Source: Propionigenium maris DSM 9537 (GTDB lineage Bacteria > Fusobacteriota > Fusobacteriia > Fusobacteriales > Fusobacteriaceae). From it: a DNA stretch of 64,000 nt. Made by a program: the position numbers and the translations under genes. The notes beneath the pieces are model-generated. The model worked only from the letters and a program-made list of their open reading frames with translations, ran no database searches and was not told where the DNA came from. Location: positions 30,975 through 94,974 of the forward strand of contig NZ_BSDY01000003.1 in the NCBI RefSeq assembly GCF_027925155.1, written 5' to 3'. Below, piece by piece: positions 7,077 to 15,612 of the stretch. Position 1 is the stretch's first letter, and every line of letters begins with the position of its first letter.

Positions 7077-8699
7077 TTACGAGTAAAGCTCCTCTAGTCT
7101 TTCCTGAGTTGCTTCGTCATCTAAGTATGAATCGTAGTCTGTAAGCTTGTCTACAAGTCCCTTAGGTGTGATCTCGATAATTCTAGTTGCTACCGTCTGA
7201 ATAAACTCGTGGTCGTGAGCTCCAAAAAGGATAGTTCCGTCAAACTTAATTAACGCCTTGTTCAGAGATGTGATCGACTCAAGGTCTAAGTGGTCTGTAG
7301 GGTTATCGAATAGAAGTACATTAGCTCCGCTAAGCATCATCTTAGAAAGCATACATCTTACCTTCTCTCCTCCAGAAAGTACCTTAGCACTCTTCATAGC
7401 GTCCTCTCCAGAGAATAGCATTCTTCCCAAGAATCCTCTAACAAATGAGTCGTGCTGATCTGGCGAGTATGGTCTTAGCCAGTCGATAAGGTCTGCATCT
7501 ACTCCCTCAAAGAACTTAGAGTTATCCCTTGGCATATAAGCCTGAGATGTAGTTACTCCCCAAGTTATCTCTCCAGAATCTGCTTCCATATCCCCAGCAA
7601 GGATTGAAAGTAGTGTAGTCTTCACTATATCGTTTTTAGCAAGGAATACTACCTTGTCTCCAGTGTTTATAGTAAAGCTTACGTTATCCAGGATCTTTAC
7701 TCCCTCTACAGTCTTACATAGGTTCTCTACCTTTAGAAGGTTGTTTCCAGCTTGTCTGTCCGACTTGAACTCAACAAATGGATACTTTCTGTTAGATACC
7801 TGCATATCCTCTAGCTGAAGTGATTCAAGCTGCTTCTTTCTTGCAGTTGCCTGCTTTGATTTCGATGCATTTGCCGAGAATCTTGAGATGAAGTTCTTAA
7901 GCTCCTCTCTCTTCTGCTCAAGCTTCTTGTTCTTGTTGTTGATAAGAGTTGCCATAAGCTGGTTTGACTCATACCAGAAGTCATAGTTTCCAACAAACAT
8001 TTTAACCTGTCCGTAGTCGATATCTGCAATGTGAGTACATACCTTGTTTAGGAAGTGTCTGTCGTGAGATATTACGATTACAGTAGTGTCTTCGATATTT
8101 AATAGGAAGTTCTCCAGCCATCTGATAGCCTTGATATCAAGTCCGTTTGTAGGCTCGTCCAGTAGTAATACATCTGGTTCTCCGAAGATCGCCTGTGCAA
8201 GAAGTACCTTTACCTTTTCAGGCTCAGTAAGCTCCTTCATAAGCTTTCTGTGAAGGTCTGCTCCGATACCTAGACCAGTAAGCATCTTCTCTGCATTTGT
8301 CTCAGCACTCCATCCGTCAAGCTCTTCGATTCTCTCTCCCATCTCTCCGGCTCTCATATAGTCGTCATCTGTAGCTTCAGGGTCAGCATAGATTCTCTCC
8401 TGCTCCTTCATGATACCATATAACTCTTCGTGTCCCATCATTACTACATCTATTACAACATCCTCTTCGTGGGCGAAGTGATCCTGTTTAAGTACAGCTA
8501 AACTCTTTTTTTTGTCTAAGATTACCTCTCCCTCTGTTGGAGATATCTCTCCTGAAAGTATCTTAACAAAAGTAGATTTTCCTGCACCATTGGCACCTAT
8601 TAATCCATAACAGTTTCCCGGAGTAAACTTTACGCTTACATCACTAAATAGTTTTTTGTTTCCAGAAAAACTCATAGAAAGATTACTAGTTGAAATCAT
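7077..8699 (-). CDS. ABC-F ATPase of the YkpA/YbiT type
   Basis: 540 residues from the ATG at 8699 (GAGGAGG 6 bases upstream; an in-frame TTG upstream overlaps that site). Two ABC domains without membrane segments. Domain 1 has a normal Walker A (GANGAGKST) and LLLDEPTNGLD but a weak signature (LTEPEKVKV). Domain 2 keeps LSGGEK, but its Walker A is AKNDIVKTT and the usual catalytic Glu after Walker B is Asn (LLFDNPTDHLD). A degenerate second Walker A also occurs in Bacillus YkpA; the Glu to Asn change looks additional. ABC-F proteins act on the ribosome; this subgroup has no established drug target. Confidence 0.9.
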   Translation of the reverse strand: MISTSNLSMSFSGNKKLFSDVSVKFTPGNCYGLIGANGAGKSTFVKILSGEISPTEGEVILDKKKSLAVLKQDHFAHEEDVVIDVVMMGHEELYGIMKEQERIYADPEATDDDYMRAGEMGERIEELDGWSAETNAEKMLTGLGIGADLHRKLMKELTEPEKVKVLLAQAIFGEPDVLLLDEPTNGLDIKAIRWLENFLLNIEDTTVIVISHDRHFLNKVCTHIADIDYGQVKMFVGNYDFWYESNQLMATLINNKNKKLEQKREELKNFISRFSANASKSKQATARKKQLESLQLEDMQVSNRKYPFVEFKSDRQAGNNLLKVENLCKTVEGVKILDNVSFTINTGDKVVFLAKNDIVKTTLLSILAGDMEADSGEITWGVTTSQAYMPRDNSKFFEGVDADLIDWLRPYSPDQHDSFVRGFLGRMLFSGEDAMKSAKVLSGGEKVRCMLSKMMLSGANVLLFDNPTDHLDLESITSLNKALIKFDGTILFGAHDHEFIQTVATRIIEITPKGLVDKLTDYDSYLDDEATQERLEELYS

Positions 8700-8985
8700 G
8701 TGTTTCCTCCTCAATCAATTAAAAATTCAAAATATTATATCATATTTCCCCTGTTCTTTCTACTCTATATCTCTATTTTTAAAGGGTTTTCTTTTATTTT
8801 TTCTTTAAGAAAAATATTTTATATTAATAAATTATAGGACTTTGTATTGGGTTTGGTAGATAAGTGCAACTTATACTCAACTTAAATCTCTTTTTTTCCT
8901 TGACAAAATACATATAAAAACCCGGGGAAATATGCTAAAATATAAGAAAAATTTATTCAATAATTTATAGTTTTAGGAGTAGTTA
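8700..8985. other. intergenic region between divergent genes
   Basis: AT-rich, divergent promoter region. On the minus strand TATAAT (8734-8739) lies close to the ABC-F start. On the plus strand a TTGACA (8900-8905) has no matching -10 at 17 bases. No conserved RNA was recognised. Confidence 0.4.
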
Positions 8986-9930
8986 ATGATAAATATATTC
9001 ACCCCTGCAAAGATAAAAAATATAGAGATAAAAAACAGAGTAGTACTTCCTCCCATGGTTAGATTTTCCCTTGTGGAGAAGGATGGCTATGTTACCCAGG
9101 AGCTGGTTGACTGGTATGAAGATATTGCCCTTAATGGCGTAGGAATGGTTATTGTAGAGGCTTCCTGTGTAGCTGAGGATGCCAAGCTAAGGGACAATCA
9201 GATTGGTATTTGGGAGGATGACTTTATTCCCGGCCTGAAGAAAATTGCCGATGTGTGCAGAAAACACAGCGTTCCGGCACTTATACAGATCCACCATGCC
9301 GGATTTAAGGAGGAGATCTCCACAATTTCCAAGGAGAGGCTGGACGAGATCTTAGATCAGTTTATAGAGGCATTCAGAAGGGCCAAGAGATGCGGTTTCG
9401 ATGGAATAGAGATCCACGGAGCCCACACCTACCTCATCTCTCAGCTAAACTCCAGGCTGTGGAATACAAGAGAGGATATCTACGGCGGGAGCTTTGAGGG
9501 ACGTATGACCTTCAACAGACTTCTTATAGAGAGGACGAGAGATCTCTTCGATGAGAACTTTATCCTGGGATACAGAATGGGAGGAAATGAACCCCACTTG
9601 GCCGACGGGATTGAGATTGCAAAGTATCTAGAGGAGCTGGGAGTGGATCTTCTTCACGTATCCAGCGGTGTTCCCGATCCAGAGTATAAGACCGAGGTAA
9701 AGGTGGATATACCAGAGGAGTTTCCCCTGGACTGGGTTGTCTATATGGGAACCGAGATAAAAAAACATGTGAATATCCCTGTAATCGGGGTCAGAAAGAT
9801 TAAGACAGAGGAACAGGCTAGCTGGCTTATTGAAAACAATCACCTTGATTTTGTGGCTGTGGGACGTGCTATGATAGCAAGGCCCCACTGGATGAGCTGG
9901 GCTAGAAGAAGCTTCAATAGAAGAGGATAG
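8986..9930 (+). CDS. old yellow enzyme-type NADH:flavin oxidoreductase (short form)
   Basis: A 314-residue TIM-barrel flavoprotein of the OYE superfamily. Visible motifs are NRVVLPPM at the N terminus, QIHHAG (flavin-contacting strand), GFDGIEIHGAHTYLISQ with the substrate-binding HGAH, and a C-terminal phosphate-binding VAVGRAMIARP. No C-terminal FeS/FAD extension is present, so it is a simple FMN ene-reductase type. The substrate is unknown. It is the first of three genes (with DhaM-like and Cys-rich proteins) running to a shared terminator. The start is set by TAGGAG. Confidence 0.85.
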   Translation: MINIFTPAKIKNIEIKNRVVLPPMVRFSLVEKDGYVTQELVDWYEDIALNGVGMVIVEASCVAEDAKLRDNQIGIWEDDFIPGLKKIADVCRKHSVPALIQIHHAGFKEEISTISKERLDEILDQFIEAFRRAKRCGFDGIEIHGAHTYLISQLNSRLWNTREDIYGGSFEGRMTFNRLLIERTRDLFDENFILGYRMGGNEPHLADGIEIAKYLEELGVDLLHVSSGVPDPEYKTEVKVDIPEEFPLDWVVYMGTEIKKHVNIPVIGVRKIKTEEQASWLIENNHLDFVAVGRAMIARPHWMSWARRSFNRRG

Positions 9931-9954
9931 TCAAATAAAAAGGAGGGGAGATTT

Positions 9955-10365
9955 ATGATAGGAATCGTTATTGTTTCACACAGCTACCACCTTGGTGTAG
10001 AAGTGATGAAGATTGCATCGGATATGTATTCTTCCTCAGGAATAAAGTTCCCCATGATCAATGCAAGTGGACTGGGAGACACCTCCCTTGGAACCGACCC
10101 TGAAAAAATATATAAATGTATCAAGAAGGTCCACAACGGAAGGGGAGTTATAGTTCTCTGCGATCTGGGTAGTTCAGTACAAAATGCTATGAAAGCCATC
10201 GATATGCTGGATGAAAAGAAGAGAGGTTCTACCTTTATAGCTGATGCTCCCATTGTAGAGGGGGCTATAGTAGCTGCCAGCGCCAACTGCAAGCAGAGCG
10301 ACCTCAAGTGTCTTCTAGGGGAGATAGAGGAAGTAAAGACCTTTCCCAAGGTAAGGAGAGCGTAG
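9955..10365 (+). CDS. dhaM: DhaM-type PTS EIIA(Man) domain protein
   Basis: 136 residues matching the EIIA-mannose-like domain of DhaM: MIGIVIVSHS with phospho-acceptor H9, then GTDPEKI and VIVLCDLGSSVQNA. DhaM relays phosphate from HPr to DhaL-ADP of PTS-dependent dihydroxyacetone kinase. The HPr-like and EI-like domains of E. coli DhaM are absent, as in Firmicute versions. DhaK and DhaL are not in the window; here it is 24 bases downstream of a flavin oxidoreductase, so another role is possible. Confidence 0.85.
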   Translation: MIGIVIVSHSYHLGVEVMKIASDMYSSSGIKFPMINASGLGDTSLGTDPEKIYKCIKKVHNGRGVIVLCDLGSSVQNAMKAIDMLDEKKRGSTFIADAPIVEGAIVAASANCKQSDLKCLLGEIEEVKTFPKVRRA

Positions 10366-10366
10366 G

Positions 10367-10531
10367 ATGACCCCGCAGGAGAAGCTGACTAAACTAGATA
10401 GTGGCTGTACAAGGTGCAAGATTAAAATGTGCAGTATGTGCCCAGTAGGGAGAAAAAAGGATGAACTGCGAAGGTTATTGGGTGTTTCAAAGGATGATCT
10501 GTGGAGTAAGCTTAAAAAGTTATTTAAATAA
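10367..10531 (+). CDS. 54-residue Cys-rich protein downstream of dhaM
   Basis: The ATG lies one base after the dhaM stop codon, so translation is likely coupled. The protein reads to TAA at 10529 and carries C14-x2-C17-x4-C22-x2-C25, a plausible zinc or FeS site, followed by a basic helix (GRKKDELRRLLG) and a KLKKLFK tail. No known family was recognised. A strong terminator follows the stop at once, supporting it as the true last gene of the operon. Confidence 0.65.
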   Translation: MTPQEKLTKLDSGCTRCKIKMCSMCPVGRKKDELRRLLGVSKDDLWSKLKKLFK

Positions 10532-10570
10532 AAGGATGTAGGGGTAATCCCCTACATCCTTTTATTTTTT
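10530..10570 (+). terminator. terminator of the OYE-dhaM operon
   Basis: AAAAGGATGTAGGGG and CCCCTACATCCTTTT are perfect 15-base arms around TAAT, followed by TATTTTTTT. Confidence 0.95.
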
Positions 10571-10605
10571 TCTTCGCTGAATATCTCTTCACAGAATAAG
10601 TAAAA

Positions 10606-12234
10606 CTACTCCTTTCTATCCCTGGAATAAAGTAGATAGCTCTCCAGTCCCTCTATTATATAGATAATATGCCTGTTAATCCTCCTGTACTTGGCCAGGA
10701 TTTCCATTACAATATGGTCGGCATAGCTGTCCTTCTTCTCCAGGGGATCCACTACTGAAAGCCTTGCTGACACCTGATTACACCTGGTCTTCAGAGTACT
10801 CAGCCTCTCATACTCCTCCCCTGTAATTATCTCCTGTAGGTCTCTCAGAAAACTGATGATATTCAGGTGCCATATCTCAATATTCTTTATACCACTGTCA
10901 TCGATGTAGGTCTCTGAATTTTTAATCTTTATATACACTTTTGCCAAACCTGCCCCGTAATCCCCCATGGACTCCATTTCATCTGCGATCTTCATTATCA
11001 TCCTGGCTTCATTTAAGATTCTTTGGGAACTTATACAGTTTAACAGCTCCGTGAGTTCTTGGTGGATACCCTCCATCTTTCTATCCTGATACTTCTCCCC
11101 CTGAAATATCTCCTCTACCCTTCCATCTCTTTCTGTGGAGGATAGAAGTTCAAAGAAGAGGTTGATATCCGCCACAAGCCGCTCCAGCATCTGCAACACC
11201 TCCTCCCTTCCTTTCTCCAGGATTACCGAGGGAATCTTATAGATACACTCATTTACATAGAGCTTCTGTTCAATCTTTTTTGAGCTTCCCATCCTATTTA
11301 ATCCCCTTAAAAAAATATCGGTAAATGGAAGAAAGATAATTACAAGACCCACATTGAATATAGTGTGGGAAAGGGCAATATACTTTGTGATACTCCTTTC
11401 TGGTTCTATAAACTTTGACACAAACTCTAAGTAGGGGTAAAAGAGGGGAAGGATTACAACTACACCTATTATTTTTATGAGGATATGGGCGTAGGCAACC
11501 CTCTTGGCCTCTAGCTCTGCCCCCAGAGAAGCCAGATAAGCTGTTATAGTTGTTCCTATATTCCCACCCAGAATCAGGGCCACAGCCGTTTCCGCACTTA
11601 TAGCCCTCTGACTGGCAAGGGCCATGGTTATTCCCACCGTTGCTGATGAGGTTTGCAGGAGTGCTGTAAGTATAGTTCCAGTTAAGGCAGCCAAAACTAC
11701 TCCCCTGTAGGATTCTGCAGAAAAGAGGTAGAAGAACCTTATAAACTCCGGCATATCTCTCAGAGGTTTAACACCTGATTTCATAAATGAAAGGCCCAGG
11801 AAGATCATTCCCAGCCCCATTATAGCAAGTCCCTGCTTTCTTCTTCGGGTCTTGCTGTTAAAGAGATAGGTCAGGGCTCCTGCTCCCAAAAGGGGAAGTC
11901 CATACTTGGTTACCTCCAGAGCCAGTATCCAGCCGATAACAGTAGATCCTATATTTGCCCCAAATATCACTCCCAGAGACTGCTTTAGGGTCATAAGTCC
12001 TGCATTTACAAATCCTACTGCCATAACTGTGGTCACTGAACTAGACTGAAGAACAGCAGTCAAAACACCTCCCACAACAATCCCTCTAAAGAGGTTTGAG
12101 GTCATCTGAGATATCAACTTTCTAAGGCGATAACCTGCTATCTCCTCTACAGCTTCAGACATTACCCTCATCCCATAGAGGAACAACCCCAGTCCCCCCA
12201 CTATCTGTATAAGTATATTTATAAAAATATTCAT
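10606..12234 (-). CDS. Na+/phosphate cotransporter family protein (NptA-like) with PhoU domain
   Basis: A 542-residue type II Na/Pi transporter. The membrane half (1-~310) has two inverted repeats, each with the hallmark motif: AVLQSSSVTTVMAV near residue 62 and LLQTSSATVGITMA near 193, each followed by a GANIGS/GGNIGT motif. Residues ~340-542 form a helical PhoU-like cytoplasmic domain. It probably imports phosphate with sodium; bacterial members can also be low-affinity regulators. It is transcribed alone. Confidence 0.9.
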   Translation of the reverse strand: MNIFINILIQIVGGLGLFLYGMRVMSEAVEEIAGYRLRKLISQMTSNLFRGIVVGGVLTAVLQSSSVTTVMAVGFVNAGLMTLKQSLGVIFGANIGSTVIGWILALEVTKYGLPLLGAGALTYLFNSKTRRRKQGLAIMGLGMIFLGLSFMKSGVKPLRDMPEFIRFFYLFSAESYRGVVLAALTGTILTALLQTSSATVGITMALASQRAISAETAVALILGGNIGTTITAYLASLGAELEAKRVAYAHILIKIIGVVVILPLFYPYLEFVSKFIEPERSITKYIALSHTIFNVGLVIIFLPFTDIFLRGLNRMGSSKKIEQKLYVNECIYKIPSVILEKGREEVLQMLERLVADINLFFELLSSTERDGRVEEIFQGEKYQDRKMEGIHQELTELLNCISSQRILNEARMIMKIADEMESMGDYGAGLAKVYIKIKNSETYIDDSGIKNIEIWHLNIISFLRDLQEIITGEEYERLSTLKTRCNQVSARLSVVDPLEKKDSYADHIVMEILAKYRRINRHIIYIIEGLESYLLYSRDRKE

Positions 12235-12637
12235 AGTACCACTTCCTTTAAACTACTTATACAAACTTTTCCACCTATCCCTTTCAAAATCCTTTCTTTT
12301 CTATTAAAACATTGCTTTAAAGAATATTTTTTAGGGATTGTTTCTCTCCCTTAATATAATCCCCTATCATACCGTAAGGTCAACCGTTTGTTTTAAAAAA
12401 AGTCTCTACCGACATTTCTGCCAACTTTTTAAGCTACCCGATACCTTTTAAGATCCACAGTCACCTTCATTCATTCCTCCTATAGAATTGTCACTTCATA
12501 TCCTTAGGTACAGCTTTAAAGGGATTGACTTTACCATATAAAAGGAGTATAAAAGTCTTCATCAGTTATCTATTGTAGGAATGATTTTTTAAAAATCTGA
12601 AAATCAAATGTCATTTTAAAGCTCTACAGGAGGAAGC
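12235..12637. other. 403-base divergent intergenic region
   Basis: It holds the promoter of the gene at 12638 and presumably that of the Na/Pi transporter. No RNA family or repeat was recognised in the remainder. Confidence 0.5.
12525..12553 (+). promoter_or_regulatory. sigma-70 promoter of the 127-residue protein gene
   Basis: TTGACT (12525-12530), a 17-base spacer and TATAAA (12548-12553) form a near-consensus promoter, leaving a leader of ~78 bases. Confidence 0.7.
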
Positions 12638-13021
12638 ATGAATACATTTACAGTTAATCGCTACAAGGAAGAAATCGAGATATCGGAAGAATCTATAACA
12701 TTCCACCTCAGGAGGTGCAGGCTAACAAAGAGGTTGGAGGAATTAAAAGAAATCAGAAAAACAATAACCTATGGAGGCCTTCTATTTCACCTTTTTGGAG
12801 CTAGGGCCATAGGGGAGCCAAAATTATATAGTATAGGATATAGGGACATCTCCTTGGAGTTCAAATTTAAGGAGAATGATTTTTGCTTAGTGGAGTTTTC
12901 CGTGGGAGATGAACCCATGGTTGAGAGAAGTTTAAAGAATATCGATGATATCAATATCCTCTGTAGTTCATTCAACAAAAATATAGAACTTACATCTGAG
13001 GATAAACGCAGCTTTTTTTAA
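12638..13021 (+). CDS. hypothetical cytoplasmic protein
   Basis: 127 residues with no recognised family. It has no signal peptide or membrane helix. The N-terminal third is charged and helical (RLTKRLEELKEIRK), then there is a beta-rich middle (YRDISLEFKFKEND). The start is preceded by AGGAGGA and a near-consensus promoter. It lies 24 bases upstream of a membrane protein gene on the same strand, so they are probably an operon. Confidence 0.6.
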   Translation: MNTFTVNRYKEEIEISEESITFHLRRCRLTKRLEELKEIRKTITYGGLLFHLFGARAIGEPKLYSIGYRDISLEFKFKENDFCLVEFSVGDEPMVERSLKNIDDINILCSSFNKNIELTSEDKRSFF

Positions 13022-13045
13022 ATTTTAATATTAGGGAGAAATGCC

Positions 13046-13519
13046 ATGAGAAATCAAACTACACCAAACGATGCTAAATATAGAGAAGCCAAGGAGGATA
13101 TTACCAAACAAATCTTCACTGAAGGCAATGAAGTAAAAACTATAAAGAGCGGCATAGATCTGTTTATTTTTGCCCTTGTACTCCCCCTTCTTTTAGTCGA
13201 CTTGATCGTTATCTCCAATGAACCCCTTATTAAAGGCTCAGCCATCCTTTCCTTTATTGTCGAGTACATTCCCACAGTATTCGTTATACTGATTGCTGAT
13301 AGAGCTAGGAAGGATCCTGATTATAATGGGGTCTATTTTTTACTGGGTGCCTTCTCCTCCCTGACTGTGGAGGGGATTACCTCTATATTAATCGATAACT
13401 ATCTTTCGATTACAACTCTATATACAGATACAATTGTAAAAGGTATCATAACCGCCTTCGTCTGGGGATACTTTTACCGGTCCTTTAAAATCTATTCCAT
13501 GAAAAAGTTGTTCGAATAG
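13046..13519 (+). CDS. hypothetical membrane protein
   Basis: 157 residues with a ~35-residue cytoplasmic N terminus and about four hydrophobic helices (roughly 38-56, 66-84, 95-112, 125-145), ending in a basic tail. The family is not recognised. The start is set by GGGAG 7 bases upstream. Probable partner of the preceding small protein. No obvious terminator follows. Confidence 0.6.
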   Translation: MRNQTTPNDAKYREAKEDITKQIFTEGNEVKTIKSGIDLFIFALVLPLLLVDLIVISNEPLIKGSAILSFIVEYIPTVFVILIADRARKDPDYNGVYFLLGAFSSLTVEGITSILIDNYLSITTLYTDTIVKGIITAFVWGYFYRSFKIYSMKKLFE

Positions 13520-13718
13520 CCTTAGATTCAAGGATACATTCAGCTTTCCCTTCTTCTCTATCCAACAGCTTATGTCTGGTTTGTTCATTTTTAAAATTTG
13601 ATTTTATCGTGTAAAAATGTTACTCTTCTCAAATAAAATAGATATAATTTTTATGAAAATCTTAGCTTATAGATATTCATATGGGAGCATCTATATGAAA
13701 GATTAAGAGGAGAAAACT

Positions 13719-14645
13719 ATGAAAAAAGGCTTTACCATAATTGAACTTATAATCGTTATCTCTATCATCTCACTACTAGCAGCCATTACTCTGCCCAGAT
13801 ATACCGATGCAACATCTGAAGCAAAGGTGGCAAATGTTAGGTCAAACCTTGCAAACCTGCGTACAGCTATAGAGATGTACAATGTAAAAAATGAAAGCTA
13901 TCCTGAATTAAAGGATAAGGAGGATAATCTTGAAGATTTCTCAGAGTTCTACTCCAAGTCTAAACTTCCGGAAACACCTCCTCATGAAAACCTCACTGAG
14001 AATAACACCATCTATGAGAAGAGGACAGATGCGGGGGGATGGCTCTACCTCAAAGAAAAAGGTGAGCTATATGCCAACCTTTCGAATGGTATCTATACTG
14101 GGGATACAGTCAATGAAATCTGGGATGGGGAACCTACATCCCCTGTGGACCCTACAAAGGAGTATGCAGTCAACCCGGGGTTTGAAGTTTCAGGATTAAA
14201 TATTAGTACATGGAGATCGGTAGATGCCAATCTGATAGAAGGATGGGAGACTACCTACCCAGACAATAGGATAGAACTTTGGAAGAGCGGATTTCAGGGC
14301 GTGGAGGCAGTAGATGGAGATTACTTTGTAGAGCTTAACGGTAATGGCCCTTCCACTATATATCAGGAGATAGAAACGATCCCCGGAACAACTCTCACAT
14401 GGTCTATTAGCCACAGGGGAAGATCTGGAGAGGACATTGCTGAGATATACATAGGTTCTGGAGAAAACAGAGTCGTGCTGGAAACCATGAAGGACGGTAA
14501 TAGCCAGTGGGGAACCTATACTGGTACCTATGTGGTTCCAGAGGGGCAAACCTCTACAAAAATTTCTATAGCTGCTGTCTCCTCAGTTGGAGGCTCCTCT
14601 GTGGGAAATTTTATAGACAACTTTTCAGTGAAGGCTTCCAATTAA
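13719..14645 (+). CDS. prepilin-like protein with C-terminal beta-sandwich domain
   Basis: 308 residues. The N terminus MKKGFTIIELIIVISIISLL is a class III prepilin signal: cleavage after G4, F5 and E9 in place, then a hydrophobic helix. Residues ~30-150 look like a type IV pilin/pseudopilin globular head. From ~155 (NPGFEVSG...) to the end there is a Gly/Thr-rich beta domain resembling the DUF642/carbohydrate-binding jelly-roll group. This joins an assembly module to a probable binding module. No prepilin peptidase, ATPase or other pilus gene is nearby, so its machinery must lie elsewhere. Confidence 0.8.
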   Translation: MKKGFTIIELIIVISIISLLAAITLPRYTDATSEAKVANVRSNLANLRTAIEMYNVKNESYPELKDKEDNLEDFSEFYSKSKLPETPPHENLTENNTIYEKRTDAGGWLYLKEKGELYANLSNGIYTGDTVNEIWDGEPTSPVDPTKEYAVNPGFEVSGLNISTWRSVDANLIEGWETTYPDNRIELWKSGFQGVEAVDGDYFVELNGNGPSTIYQEIETIPGTTLTWSISHRGRSGEDIAEIYIGSGENRVVLETMKDGNSQWGTYTGTYVVPEGQTSTKISIAAVSSVGGSSVGNFIDNFSVKASN

Positions 14646-14689
14646 TCCTTCGCCAGATACCTTAAGAGATCTTAAATAAATTTTAACTT

Positions 14690-14719
14690 AAAAAGGCCAG
14701 GGAATTCCCTGGCCTTTTT
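14690..14719. terminator. bidirectional terminator (30-base perfect palindrome)
   Basis: AAAAAGGCCAGGGAA and its exact complement TTCCCTGGCCTTTTT abut, with A and T tracts on both sides, between convergent genes. Confidence 0.95.
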
Positions 14720-14765
14720 ACTGTTACTCTATTATCATAACCCTATTTAAAGTACTAAATGTTTA

Positions 14766-15446
14766 CTAACGATTTGCCACAACTATATTAGCTATAGCCT
14801 CTATAACAACATCCATAGTAGTAGCCAAACACGGAACCTTTCCATTCCTCTCTGGAAGAAGGGCTACAGATATCCTCTTAGGCGCCGGAGTCAGGCTGCT
14901 CCCGCTCTCCTTTACACCCTTTATTCCGTGACCAAACTCTATAGCTGAAGCCTCTGGAATAACCTGGAATAACACACTTGAAAAATCAGCCTTTAGCTCA
15001 TCTATATCTATATCCCACGGGAAGCTGCACTCCACTACTCCTCCCAGTGAGTCCTTCTCCATGGCCATCTTCTGAAGAGCCACCTGGATATAGCTTCCAT
15101 TCTTTTCATCTGTGCTTATTCCGCCTACCTCGCTGGCTCTAGCTGTAATATCCCTTCCAAGGACCTTCTTTGCAAGGACTCCCACAAGGATCATAGCTGA
15201 ACTCTTATTTCCCTCTCTGTAGATAAACTTAACGTCCTCTCCAGTTGTGAATTCATCATCTATCCCCTGAACTACATCTATCTCCTCAGCTGGGTTTAAC
15301 TCCACCCCTTCTGCCATTCTTCTGGCAAGATCCCTTCCAAAATCGATAGGAGTAATGTTTATTCCCTCGGGTATCCCGGACACACTGACCTCTACCACAT
15401 TATTATTCTCCCTCATCTCAAAGGATATCTTTTCTCCGTATTTCAT
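14766..15446 (-). CDS. shortened chorismate synthase-like paralogue
   Basis: 226 residues from the ATG at 15446 (GGGAGGAAGT upstream). It aligns along its length with the AroC at 19113 of this window: DLARRMAEG against DLARRKAGG, VGVLAKKVLG against AGVLAKRVVG, EKDSLGGVVE against EGDSIGGVIE, and AIEFGHGIKGVKESGS against GIEFGAGFEGCKLRGS. It is ~115 residues shorter. The GESHG histidine motif, RPGHSDF and the C-terminal RHDSC stretch are all missing or replaced, so chorismate synthesis is very unlikely. The reading frame and ribosome site are intact, so it is not an obvious pseudogene. It stands alone, ~4 kb from the aromatic operon. Function unknown. Confidence 0.75.
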   Translation of the reverse strand: MKYGEKISFEMRENNNVVEVSVSGIPEGINITPIDFGRDLARRMAEGVELNPAEEIDVVQGIDDEFTTGEDVKFIYREGNKSSAMILVGVLAKKVLGRDITARASEVGGISTDEKNGSYIQVALQKMAMEKDSLGGVVECSFPWDIDIDELKADFSSVLFQVIPEASAIEFGHGIKGVKESGSSLTPAPKRISVALLPERNGKVPCLATTMDVVIEAIANIVVANR

Positions 15447-15549
15447 ACTTCCTCCCAAATTAACCTCAATTAAATTATTCGTCTATTGCTAAAATTATAA
15501 ACTATCTCCCAATAAATTCAAAGATTTTTTTACTCTCACCCTTCAAAAA

Positions 15550-15576
15550 TAAAAAAGCTGTCCCTTGGGACAGCTT
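15550..15576 (-). terminator. terminator of the orphan kinase gene
   Basis: AAGCTGTCCC and GGGACAGCTT flank a 2-base spacer; the minus strand continues TTTTTTATTTTT. Confidence 0.9.
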
Positions 15577-15612
15577 CCCTATATCCTAACCTATACCGAA
15601 CTTTTAACCACT

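Noticed and set aside
8900..8941. TTGACA as promoter of the OYE-dhaM operon
   Set aside because: No -10 hexamer at 16-18 bases; the first TAAAAT is 30 bases away.
14766..15446. Degraded aroC pseudogene
   Set aside because: No internal stop or frameshift, good ribosome site, and missing parts correspond to discrete insert regions rather than one truncated end.
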